NCBI GenBank assembly: GCA_019925105.1 | Contig: JAHGAU010000002.1 | Span: forward strand, 806,001 to 870,000 | DNA length: 64,000 nt | Source of the DNA: Niebla homalea | Taxonomy: Eukaryota > Ascomycota > Lecanoromycetes > Lecanorales > Ramalinaceae | Direction: 5' to 3' | Shown: in pieces, positions 14,701 to 25,508 of the stretch | How positions within the stretch are numbered: position 1 is the first letter of the stretch | Layout of the letters: every line of letters starts with the position of its first letter | The notes under the pieces: model-generated | Database searches by the model: none | The model's input: the letters and a program-made list of their open reading frames with translations, nothing else | What the model was told of the DNA's origin: nothing | Made by a program: the position numbers and the translations under genes

Positions 14701-17314
14701 CCGCTTTAAATATATAAAATTTCCTTTACCGTAAATTTAAAAAAAACAGATTTAAAATATACCGGTTTATGCTATAAATAAAGGATATCTCGGATTAAAT
14801 TTATATTTATTTAAGAAAAGGACCGTACTTTTAAGGATTTAAAAATATGTTTTTAAAACCGTTATTTTTTATATATTATAATTTTAATTAATTTTTATTT
14901 ATTAATATTAATATATTAAAGGAATTAAATATTATAACTATAATATATTATATTAAGGATAACCTGTTATTTTATAATATTATAAAAATTAATGATTTAT
15001 TAAAAATTATACATAATAAAATATAATTAATAATATTCCTTAATAAAAGCTTAAATATAATTAAGAAAAATTATTAATTTATAAAATTAAAAATTATAAG
15101 TATAATCTGGATTATATATAAAATTAAATATTTAATTAAAATAAATTATTATAAATTTAATTATATAATCTTTATAAATTATAACGTAATTATTAATATC
15201 TTTAAATAAATAAATTTAAAGATTTTTATAATTAATAAGCTTAATTTCCGCTTAATTTACGTATTATAATATTTATTAATATTTAATATTTTATTACGTT
15301 ATAAATTAAGTTTAATAAATACCGTTCTTAACGTACTTTTATAATTAATTAATAACACGTAAACTTTATTTATAAAAATCGGAATTCTTAATAACGTAAA
15401 TAATAATAAATTAATTATTCTTTATTATATTTATATTTTAAATAAATTTAAAAAGTAAATAAAAAAAAATATATAAAAAAAAAATATAAATAAAATTATA
15501 GAAAGTCTTAATAATTAAAAAAAAGTTAAATTTATAAAATATAAAAATTAAATTACGTTTTATATTAAAAAACGGTTTTATTTATAATTTAAAATCCATT
15601 AATTATTTATTACGATTATATATATTTAATAAACTTAAAAAAGTAATCTTTTAAATAAATATATAATAATTTATTATATAATAACTTTAATTAATCCTAT
15701 AATAAATTAATAAACTTAATATATTTACTTAAATTAAATAAATAGTTACGGAAATATATTACGTATTACTTTAAGTATAATTTAAATTAAATTAAAAAAT
15801 ATATACCCTATAAATTACTTTAATTAATTTTAAGCCCGTTAATTATTTTTTATATTATTTATATAAACTTTATTATTACTTTATTAAATTAATATAATTA
15901 TAATATACTCCTTATTATTACCGATAAGTTCTTTAAATAAATATTTTTATTCTTTAATAATATTAAATTTAAGGTTAATAATTAAGGAAAATTATTATTA
16001 ATAAAATTAACGAAATAAAGTTAAAGTATTCCTTTTAATATTATATTAAATAAAAATCGTAAATTTATTTTTATATTTTAAAAATCTATATTTAAAGAAA
16101 TAAATACTTATATTCTTACGTTTAATATATATTACCCTTAAATTAACGGTTAATTAAAATAGATTAATTAAATGGTTAAAATTATATTACGTTATTTTAT
16201 AATTACGTATCCGGATTATAATTAAATAAATATTATTTTATATATTTAAAGTATTTTAAATAATTTAAAGTTAATATTAATTAAATTTATTTTAAATAAA
16301 ATTTATTATAATATAAATATCCGTAACCCTTTAAATTTTTTAATAATCTCTTTAATTTTTAACTATAATATATTTTAATTATAGAACTATAAAAAAGTAT
16401 AAAACGTATTGGAATTTATATAAATAATAATTAAATTCCGGTATAATTAAAGTTATAAATTAATTTAATTTAATATTAATAATTTAATTTATTTAAAATT
16501 ATATTATAAATATAATATTTTCAGTATTAAAAATTATAAGCTATATTAATAATACGCCGGACCTTTCCTTATTATTAAGAAAATTAATTACCTTATATAT
16601 AAGCTTAAATTGCCCGTTAATATAAAGATAATACCGGTTATTTTAATTAATATATTTAAATTAATTAATAACTTAATAAAAAACCCTTTTAATAAATAAC
16701 TTAATTATAACGCGTTATTTATATTTAAAGTAGATTCCGAGAATAAGGAAAAATATATTATTAAAAGGATTATTTATAAGGAAAAAGATAATAAATACTT
16801 AATTAAATAAATTATTTAAAATATAAAATATAATAATAAGCTTCCGTTATTAAAGTTATATTTAGACTTATTATGTAAATTCTATATTACGTATCCTGAA
16901 TTTAATAACGTTGTTATTACCTGCTATAATAGACTTCGTATTACTTTATTATTAACGCTTATTAAAGTAATACCCTTATTATTTATCGGTATTTTTTATA
17001 CGCTCCGTTTTAAGCATAATTACGGCCGCCCCCGTAAAATTAAGTAAGATTTTAATATAAGAATATAGGATATAAAGAATATAACGTATTATTGGATATT
17101 GGTATTTATATTGGTATATTAAGGTAAACGTTATTATAAGTAATAGCCTTTTTTCTTTTAATAATATTCATTATATATAGTATATATATATAAGAGTATT
17201 AATAAGTATAAAATACCCTTTATACGTAGAGGACAGGCATCCTTATAATGCTCCCATCCTTCAGGTAGAATCATTATTGATACATTATCACACTTTTTGG
17301 TCCATATACCAACA
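11762..17314 (-). mobile_element. E2: inverted, truncated copy of the E1 family
   Basis: The reverse complement aligns to E1 from 545 to about 6425. It starts with the 146-bp LTR at 17169-17314 (reading on the minus strand TGTTGGTATATGGACC) and runs leftwards through the internal region. About 330 bp of E1 (roughly 5750-6085) are missing from E2 near 12090. The final ~1 kb with the 3' LTR is absent: the copy stops where the R2 repeat begins. Together with E1 it forms a large inverted repeat. Confidence 0.8.
17169..17314 (-). repeat. 5' LTR of E2 (146 bp)
   Basis: Fourth copy of the 146-bp LTR. The outer ~115 bases keep normal composition (for example the stretch around 17220-17314), while the inner end is converted to TpA repeats. 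Confidence 0.85.
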
Positions 17315-18405
17315 CGTATTATCCTTTTTATAGGATTTTACGCTTATTATTAAAACCTTATTTTATAAGACGGTAAGGTAATCGGATTTATAATAACCCT
17401 TTCCGTAGTATATATAATATTTAATGTTCTTATTTACTTTAAGGGTAGCGTTAAAGTTTTTAAATATAATTTTACGTTTTTGGCCGTAAGAATTAATTTT
17501 AATAAAGGTATATACCGGCTTTAAGCCGTCGGAACTAAGTTTAAATACCCTATTTTCAAAAGATTTACTTTTATTAACTTTCTGATTATTATTAATAATA
17601 TATTTTAAATTATTCTTTTATATAATTATTACCGTTACGATATTATTCCGGGTTTTTAATACTTTATTAATTATAAAGATTTTAGTTTTAAGTTCCGGTA
17701 AAAGCTTTATAAAAAATATATAAGTATAAAACTTATTTAATAATAATAATAAGTCCTTTTTTATAATTTTTAAAGTATTATAAAATTACGTTATTTTTTA
17801 ATTAAAGTATTATTTAATATCCTTAAACCGTTTATAATAAATAAGCCGGTGGTTTTCTAGATTAATTATTAGGTTTAAGAGTTTATTTTTAAGCTTTTAA
17901 TAATTTATTTTATTAATTTTTTCGTTTAATAAATTAAAGATTTTACGAGAAATAAACCTTAAATAAAAATTTTTTTTTTTCTTTTAATAAAGAAGTATTT
18001 AAAATAAAATATAAATTATCTTTTTAAATTAATAAATTACGTTTAATATTTACCCTTAAATTAATTTTAATATAACTTAAGTTTTTCTGGATGAAAAAAC
18101 TTACTTTTATAAGGTAGGATAAAAATTACCGGCGGTACGTTATTAGCATAAAGCTTAATAATAAGGTTAACGTAAAAAAAAATCCCGGAGTATAAATCTT
18201 TATATTACGCGTTAACGCGGTTAAATATATACTTTTAATAAGTATAATTTTCAGCCTTAAGTTAATTAACTTTAAACTATAATTTTAAAAGTTAAATTTA
18301 TTAAACTATAATATTATAACGGTATTCCGTTATTTTAATTTACTTAATTATAATAAAAAGATTCTTAATTAAAAAATAAATATTGTTTTTTTATTTTAAA
18401 GTTTA
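17315..18405. other. Unclassified RIP-mutated DNA
   Basis: AT-rich, stop-filled in all frames, and not alignable by eye to E1 or E4. It probably belongs to another decayed element. I see no termini. Confidence 0.5.
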
Positions 18406-18410
18406 TTAAG
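18406..18410. repeat. Target site duplication of E4, left
   Basis: TTAAG immediately before the 5' LTR; the same TTAAG follows the 3' LTR at 20451-20455. Confidence 0.85.
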
Positions 18411-18572
18411 TGTTATGTGCAATGTGCGCATGCCAAGAGCTTATTAGGCACTAGCACCAAAAGGGTATAGTAGCTTGGCGCGTATACTTATAATACGCAC
18501 CTTTATAGCTAGGTAGATAAGCATCATATATATTATACCTATATTTTACCTTAATACTTTTAGTACCTAATA
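18411..18572 (+). repeat. 5' LTR of E4 (162 bp)
   Basis: Starts TGTTATGTGCAATGTGCGC and ends TAGTACCTAATA. The outer 5' part is unmutated; the inner part shows C-to-T changes relative to the 3' LTR. Confidence 0.85.
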
Positions 18573-18840
18573 AATGGTAACAATAACTTACGGTTATTTA
18601 CGTCTATTTACAGTTTAAATATAGCCTTTAATATACCTATTATTAGGAGTAATTATATTATAGCTTTTATAATAACCGCGTTAAACGGACCTTTTTAACC
18701 CTTAATTTATTAATCCCTTTAAAAGGTATTTCGATAATTTATTATCTTATTATCTTAATTATCGTCTTATATTAAAAGACGAATAAGGCCGTATTATTCA
18801 TTTAAGAAAGACATTATAACCTTAATTATTAAAGCAGAAA

Positions 18841-20272
18841 CCTTTATTAAAAATAGTTAACGAACCCTTTATTTTAACCCTTACCGTAACCATTAATAAA
18901 TTAAGTATGATTATCGTAATTATAAATACGAAGTTTAATAAGAAGTTCGATAGCCTTAAAAGTAAATTTACCGCCCTTAAAACTCGCTTAAAATTACTTA
19001 AGTATTACCGCGAGGACTTTATCTTAAAACCCCTTAATAAGCCTTAACCATCAAAAAATAAGCAAAAAGAGAAGGATAATATTAAACGATACCGTATTAA
19101 AGAAGTCGGCTATTTTAACGGTATTAGTAACGTTTATGCCTTTATTAATTAGCTTTAAACCATAAGCAATATTAAAGATAATAAAGTCATTTAAGAATAT
19201 ATTACTTTAAGCTTTATAAAACTTAACGGCTTAAATAAGGCTTATAATTAATAAATATTTAAAATCATGAATAAAACTCGTAATTATCTTATGAATATAA
19301 AATTAATAGATCCCCTGGTTTTTATACTTATAATTCGGTTCGGAACCCCGGAGCACCAGCTCCTTAAGTAACTTAATTACCTAAAATATATACGTAAAGA
19401 TGCCGTAAACTAAAAGTCCGTAACTGTATTTATAAGCCGGATAATAACTATAGTTAAACGATTAAGTAATATTTAGCAATAAGCTCTTAAACTCGTATTT
19501 ATTTACTTTAAAGCGGCCCTATAGAGTACCCTTTAATTCCCTTATAATTAAGAAACCTTTATAGCTTATATATAGCTTTAATAATTAATATAATATAAGT
19601 AATATCGCTATATAAGTAAGTCGGTATTATTGACTTTATTTACGTTTTTCAGCTTATCGTTAATAAACCCTTTATTATAAGTAACGTTTATATATAATAG
19701 GCCTCGCTTTAAAAACAATAATAAATACCGTTTAGTAAGCGGCCCTACTTATAAAGTACTCCCCGCACCGGACCCCTTAAAAGTTTACCACCTCCGTTAC
19801 GATAATAACAATAATAACCTTACCCTCGAGTCCGATAATAAGATTAAACTTTTATTATAAAATGAACACGTCGGTATATATTGGGTGGATAATTAAGTTT
19901 ACCTTTATAATGAAAAGGGTAATATATAGTCCTTTCGCAACTTATACTGGAATAATACCGTTACTACGGCCATTAAGAACTTAGGATACTTACCCGGTTA
20001 AATTACGGACATTACGGATTTAAGCGATTCAGCTTACTTATAAAATATTTAAATTTATGACTATTTCCCGGGTATAAAACGATAATTGCTCGGCTTATAC
20101 TTTTTCGGTTTTTCAATATTCCTTTAATAACCAGCCTTAATATTTAACCATTATTACCTCTTTTACTCCTTCAATTTCCTTAGCGCTAGATATACTTATT
20201 CTTTAACCCCGGAGCCGCTTTTAGTAATGGAGACTTTAATTTTACCGTCGTAATAAAAGCGTTGTGATTTTC
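18841..20272 (+). pseudogene. Degenerate Gag-like ORF of E4
   Basis: One forward frame (phase set by 19021) stays readable over about 480 codons and is interrupted by more than 25 stops, all TAA or TAG and none TGA, as expected when RIP turns Gln codons CAA/CAG into stops. Recognisable Gag-type elements are GYFNGISNVYAFI near 19107, RFGTPEHQLLK near 19330 and a K-S-V-T-V-F-I-S-R stretch near 19410, resembling the helical Gag core of fungal LTR elements. A region with many Asp/Asn and Pro follows. The start codon is not identifiable. No reverse transcriptase or integrase motif follows before the 3' LTR. Confidence 0.6.
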
Positions 20273-20288
20273 CTTTTTATAATATATT

Positions 20289-20450
20289 TATTATATATAA
20301 TATACGTATACTAAAAGCTTATTAGGCATTAATATTAAAAGGGTATAATGGCTTAACGCATATACTCATAATACGCACCTTTATAGCTAGGTAGACGAGC
20401 ATCATACATATTACACCCACATTTTACCTCAGTACTCTCAGTACCTGATA
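20289..20450 (+). repeat. 3' LTR of E4 (162 bp)
   Basis: Same length as the 5' LTR. The 5' start is RIP-altered (TATTATATATAATATACG), and the outer 3' half is unmutated and ends CAGTACCTGATA. Followed by TTAAG at 20451-20455. Confidence 0.85.
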
Positions 20451-20525
20451 TTAAGTTAATTAAGTATTTATTATAACGGTAATATTAAGTTTTCTCCTTA
20501 ATAAGGAAGAAGAATTAAAATATTA

Positions 20526-20848
20526 AATTAACTCCGTTAATAATACGTTAATAAGATTAATAAAAATAAGTATAAAAGATATAACGTTACGGTTTAAATA
20601 CTTAAGTATTACTTTAATAAATAAATTAATAATAAGATTAATTCTTAAGGAACTTAGAAAAAACTAGGGTATAGCCTTTATTTAAGGTAAAAATAATAAT
20701 TACCCCGTTTTACGCTTATTAAGCTACGGCTTATAAATAACGTATATTAAGGCCATTGTTAAGGCTTTTTATTAAGGCCTAACGGCCTACCTTAGCGCAG
20801 CAATATAACGTATTACTGTAGCGCCGGCGCAGAGGTGGCGCTAGCTGC
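20526..20848 (-). mobile_element. R2 copy 2: MITE-like repeat, ~323 bp, inverted
   Basis: Reverse complement of 11415-11763 with RIP changes. Here the opposite end is the preserved one: GCGCCGGCGCAGAGGTGGCG at 20821-20840 is GC-rich while the 20526 end is converted to TpA. It is about 26 bp shorter because it has fewer internal GGCCTTAA-type units. Confidence 0.55.
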
Positions 20849-21970
20849 TAATAAATATATTAACGGGATTTTTAAGCGACGGCTTATTATTAAGTAAATA
20901 AAAGCCTTTTAAGGGAAATTAATATAATAAATATAATTTAATAAATAAATTATAATTATTTATTTCGTTATATATTACCTGGATTTAATTAACGTAATTA
21001 AAAACTTAAATAAAGTTTCTTAAACTTAAATCCTTTAATTCTTAAGTAAGTATATAGTTAGGATTAACGCAGAAAAATTATAAATAAAAAGTTATTTCTT
21101 TACCTTTAAATATCGTTAATTACCCTTTATTTAAAACCACCCGGCTTAAGATAATAAATCCGACGTAATTCTTTTTTGGATAAAGTATATTATTATCGTA
21201 CCGACCTTAATAATAATCGCTTTACGTATATTTCAAATAGTTAATAATTTAATAACTTATAAATAAGCCTTTTTAATAATAAATTTACTCCATATTAAAG
21301 CCTGGAATAAAACGTTTTTAAAGCGGATAAATAAGCTTAAATTTATTTATATAAATATTTAAGTTTTAAGCTATAAGTTTAAATATTCTTTATATTTATT
21401 TAATTTAATATTAAGCCCGGATAATTTAAGTAATTTAAATAAAAGGCGGAAAATAGAAAAAATAATACCGGTATTAATTAAAAAGATTTAACTTAAGCTT
21501 AATAATAAAGTAGAATTTACTATTAAAGATAAATACCGGTTATAGGAATAAATCGACGTTTCTTAAAATAAAATAATAAATAAGTCCGATATTAAACTTA
21601 ACGTAGATTAGGGTAATAAAGGTAATAAATTACTTAAAACCTTATTAATTTACTTAATATTATAAAAAAGGTAACTCTTAATGAACTTACGGCTAAGTAA
21701 ATAAATATATATGGTTTTAAGTTAATCAATAATACCTATACGTATTATTATCACTTATAAATCCAATTAAAAAGCTTTAAAGGAAATAAATTACCAATAA
21801 AATAAGGGTCCCCCCAGCTGATCCAGCTGTTAATTATAACGTGGATTAAACCTAAATCACGGCAAAAAACCCCTTTATTACCGCGTACTTTAACGTAACG
21901 GTAAAGGTAAATTAACTGACAGTAATTATAAACTGATTTCGTCTTATAGTAAATACAGTAAGGCCGTGGA
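20849..21970. other. RIP-mutated DNA up to the gene-rich boundary
   Basis: AT-rich sequence with RIP signature and no coding frame. It ends at about 21965-21975 where composition becomes normal within a few tens of bases. I see no element terminus in it. Confidence 0.5.
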
Positions 21971-22433
21971 CGCATCGCTAGACTTGATATCGAAACATAT
22001 TCACCGATGTGTCGGAGCTGATCGGGTAGAGACTAGTCAAAACGCATCCTAAAACCCAAATAAGACCTCGTCTATGTATCTCTTACCTTGGCTTGTGAAT
22101 AGAAAGAGCGCCAAACTCAATGAATCACGAAACCTATTAATTCGATACTCTCTCTGAACAATTCCCGAGGTCGAGATAAAGCCTTCGCTGCTGCGCCCGT
22201 TCTTACCTCTTACCTTCGACTAGCCTTTATATTCTGAATCAGAACGAGACACAGCAGTTTTGGCTCTGCCTGACTATTACCAATCCTTGCATTATCCCCG
22301 CCGATCCATAGAATTCGTCTCAAACCGATAGGTAAGAATGAGTATTGTAAACCTGTGCTGTTGTACATCATGGAGCTGGACAATCCTCTTTCCAGATTAA
22401 AAGCTGACCATTCAAATGGGTCTACAGTCGCAG
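21971..22433. other. Intergenic; upstream region of the histone-fold gene
   Basis: Normal composition, no credible reading frame. It should hold the promoter of the following gene; no clear TATA box was seen. It is the first unique DNA after the RIP block. Confidence 0.4.
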
Positions 22434-23254
22434 ATGCCGTACAACAGCGAAGCAATCCCTCCACGGGAAGAAATCATTGGAGCCGCGACTTTGCCCTGTA
22501 AGTGGCAGCAGCAGCAGTTATCACGGCAGTATGAGCCTAATGCGCCAAATCTAGTGGCTCGTGTCAAGAAGATTCTCGCCGCCGATGAAGACATTGGTCA
22601 AGTATCCGCAAATGCCGCCTTTGCAATCACCATAGCCACGGTTCGTCTGCCCCCCTTCTGCTTACCGTCCAGCAAGGCGTTTATCCGACTAGGAAATGTT
22701 CATACGCTACTTCGCCGACCAAGCCATGAACGTCGTCAAATCGGAGCGAAAACCTCGGAGGACGATCCAATACAGGGACTTGGGTACGTGAAAACCCTGC
22801 AAAACCCTTGCCAATCCCTCTTTCTGCACTCCCCCTTTCTCATCAATCCGCATCCGCCATTTTAGCAAACGCCGTCGGCCGCATCGATAACCTGACCTTC
22901 CTGGAAGACGTCGTACCTAAGACGACGACCTACCGAGAGTTCAAATCCCGCAACAAGGGCCGGGGCGCACACCAGGACAGTGCACCCTTGCAGAACGGCC
23001 AGACGACCATAGACGCTTCCTCCAACCGCACACTGGCCCAGCGGCCCGCGAGAAGGAGGCAAAGCAGCCCGATTGAGGTTGCGGATGAGCCGTCGGGGGG
23101 GCCGAGCATCCAGGAAGAGGAGGAGGATGGGGCGGATGTTCAAGGCAGCCCGAGTCAGCCTCACATGCCGAATGGGCAGCAATTGATCTTTGAGCATTAT
23201 GAGCCAAATGGGAATGTCAGGAAGGATGAGTCCGGGGATGTGGAGATGGGTTGA
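22434..23254 (+). CDS. Histone-fold protein, Dpb3/CHRAC1 type (DNA polymerase epsilon subunit C-like)
   Basis: Four exons: 22434-22497, 22555-22640, 22693-22783, 22866-23254, giving 209 aa. The introns (57, 52, 82 nt) are GT-AG and restore the family sequence LPLARVKKIL, then ITIATEMFIRYFADQA, then ERKPRRTIQYRDLANAV and VVPKTTTYREFK. This is the H2A-like CBF/NF-Y histone fold (residues about 21-105) seen in Dpb3 of DNA polymerase epsilon and the CHRAC/ISW2 remodelling complex, where it pairs with a Dpb4-type partner and binds DNA. The C-terminal half is disordered and acidic, with a Glu/Asp run near residue 160. The first ATG of the frame is at 22416 and would add six residues; 22434 was chosen because related fungal proteins begin MPYN. 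NF-YC is less likely because the fold lacks its typical sequence. Confidence 0.85.
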
Positions 23255-23594
23255 TCTGGGTTGGGAGCATTCGGTGGATCTTTGTATGGGGTATCAGGTA
23301 TCACGATGAAATGCATGTGTATCGAGATTTCAGGTTTCCACATTGGACCCTCCTCTGTCTGATCGACCTGATTCCTGTTGGTGGGATCGAGACGCATGTA
23401 CTTTCCCAGATATTGAGGTGTCACCCGTGATCATTGATGCAGACTGGGTGGACGGTCTTGCATCGACTTCTTTCCTGTTTCTCTAGGGCAATTTTCAATA
23501 TGTACAGGTGCGCCATCTAAGACCAGAAATGGAAGGCTCATAGACGTTGCTTCACCAACCTCTTCAGCGTTCTTTCAAATCTCCCCAGGTCTAT
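23255..23594. other. Convergent intergenic region
   Basis: Between two genes that end toward each other. It holds both 3' untranslated regions; no coding signal seen. Confidence 0.4.
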
Positions 23595-24688
23595 TCAACC
23601 AATCACCACCTTCTCATCCTCGGAGAAATCATACATCGGCACCTCGAGATTCAGTGGCGCAGGGCCCTTTCGCGCGCGGCCGCTCACGTCGTAATGACTT
23701 CCATGACATGGGCAAAACCAGCCTCCAAAATCACCGGCTTCACCGATAGGCACACACCCCAAGTGCGTGCACACGCCTACCATTCACCGTTGCGTGTCAG
23801 CGCTCCGTCCATCCTGCCTCCATCGTACAGTACGGTATCCCGACAGGGCAAACATACCAAGCATGATCAGCCACTCGGGTTTCTTGACCCTGTCACTGTC
23901 GGGCTGTGGATCCCGCAACTTATGCCAATCGGTATCTTCAGCTTCCTTGATCTCATCGCCGGTCCGGTGCCGGACGAAGACGGGCTTGCCGCGCCACTTG
24001 ATGATGACGTTCTTGCCCTCGGGGATGGCGGCCAGGTCGATCTCGACCTTGGCTTGGGCGAGCACGTCGGCGGAAGCGGACATGTTGACGAGGAAATCTG
24101 GTTGGGTGAAGAAAAAGGGAATCGGGTCAGTAAAATGACTGGACGTTAACGGGGATCAACTCGTTTTTTGTTTTTTTCCCACGCAAAGAGTCAAGCTCCG
24201 TAGCATCAATCCCCAGTAAGAGGACGGCAAAGGGGGGCGGCGCTTCTTGCTTCCCCCTTCACCCGTCCCTGCGACCGGCCGCTCCACCAGCAAGAAGTCG
24301 GATATCCCAAAGCAAGGCCGTGGTGTATGACATGAGATTTTATTTACGCACCTTGGACTGTAGCCTTGGCCCCCGCCGCCGCCAGCAAGCCCATCCCTCC
24401 GACCATGAAATACTGAAATGTCTTGTTGCTAGTCTCGCCGCGCTTGCTCATGTAGTTCTTGAAGCTCGGGATCTTGGTGGTCGGGTTGGTCTCCGGATTT
24501 TTGAACGGCGAGTCGAAGGTGGGCGTCCGGTCGTACTGGCCTGCGACCTGGTCGACGGCGGAGGCTTTCGTTCGTCGCTGCTGCTGCTGGCTGGCCAGGC
24601 ATTGTGTTGCAGGGGCGACGAGAGGCTGTATGCGATGGGCTGGGCGGGAGCGCAGAATCCCGGAGGCTGAGGAGGGGAGAGGTCGCAT
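23595..24688 (-). CDS. RIP1: Rieske iron-sulfur subunit of the cytochrome bc1 complex
   Basis: Three exons on the minus strand: 24688-24352, 24097-23858, 23776-23595; 252 aa. It transfers electrons from ubiquinol to cytochrome c1 in respiratory complex III of the inner mitochondrial membrane. The [2Fe-2S] ligand boxes are both present, CTHLGC (Cys195, His197, Cys200) and CPCHGSHYD (Cys214, Cys216, His217). A presequence rich in Arg and Ser is followed by the single membrane anchor ([15 protein letters not shown], about 100-115) and the flexible hinge before [20 protein letters not shown]. Length is as expected for fungi. Intron 1 is unusually long for this window (254 nt); intron 2 is 81 nt and splits the codon just before the first ligand box. 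Confidence 0.96.
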
Positions 24689-25508
24689 TGTACTACTGAT
24701 GGATGTGAAGCAATTCGGATAAGAATGGAAAGTCGGTCTTTACATGGGAAAGGTAATTGCTCACATAACCTATCCCGCTAAATCTTGGCGCTAAATTCGC
24801 CCCGGCGGATATATACTCATATACAAGCTCGATCCAGCCCGAATATCCACATAGAGTAGATAGGACTAGTCTAGAACATGTAGACCTGAGATTATGGGAT
24901 GTGTCAATGGACAGAATCTGAAGAAGAGACTTGGTTGATTTATATACTTTACAGAGCCCATCTCAAAGCCCATCATGCCATCTATACACAACCCAATATA
25001 TGAAGCAGAGTAGCCAGATCATCTGAGCATCCATACGTCCACATGTCAACATTGGCCGTCCCAAAAATTTCAATATCTCCACCCAACAGAAATAAGCTGC
25101 CAGCGTCAGCCGTCGCGATAACTGGTCCCATTTGATCCAAATCTCGTTATGCACACAAAACAGGTCGCTCGGCCCCCACCTGTCATTACCATTGCCATGC
25201 ATCCAAGCCGCTAAACAAGTCCTTTCCCATGCTGCATCGGATCAAGAGTCTTTTGAAGGGAAAACGCCACATATCGCTGTTCTGAGTCGTTTGTACAGGA
25301 TGTCTATAGCCCAACACCTTGCTCGAAAATCGGGTATCTTTTAAAGTATTTGTCGATCTCAATTAGAGCTGCCGTCATGAAGCCAGATGACAACAGTGAG
25401 AAGAATCCAATTGATGATTGATAAGGAGCGTACGCCCGCCATGAACATTGGTGATACAACAAGCGACCAGCGTCAACGATACGCAGGTTCTCCGACCCTG
25501 CGACGTGA
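24689..25508. other. Intergenic region (820 bp)
   Basis: Upstream of RIP1 and downstream of the next minus-strand gene. Only short chance frames; nothing recognised. Confidence 0.4.

Larger units (their letters stand above)
18411..20450 (+). mobile_element. E4: compact gag-only LTR retroelement, 2040 bp
   Basis: Two 162-bp LTRs (18411-18572 and 20289-20450), target duplication TTAAG, and a possible primer-binding site starting TGGTAACAATAACTTA two bases after the 5' LTR. The internal part is only about 1.7 kb and holds one degenerate Gag-like frame, with no room for protease, integrase and reverse transcriptase. This is the architecture of a non-autonomous element that would depend on a partner for replication. 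It is inactivated by RIP. Confidence 0.8.
1..21970. repeat. RIP-mutated AT-rich transposon block
   Basis: Almost pure A/T sequence in which CpA and TpG are nearly absent while TpA is everywhere and the remaining C is mostly in CpG or CpC. This is the pattern left by repeat-induced point mutation in Ascomycota. No open reading frame of useful length survives on either strand. Several families of dispersed copies can be aligned by eye inside it (listed separately). A few short islands keep normal composition, mostly at LTR edges. Such blocks are normally heterochromatic in fungi; that is inference here. Confidence 0.95.

Noticed and set aside
17340..17600. Possible zinc-knuckle-like reading on the minus strand
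   Set aside because: Spacing of the would-be Cys/His positions is off by one and requires mutations from both strands; not supportable.
21751..22594. Small minus-strand frames at the RIP boundary
   Set aside because: No conserved domain, partly within RIP-mutated DNA or antisense to the histone-fold gene.
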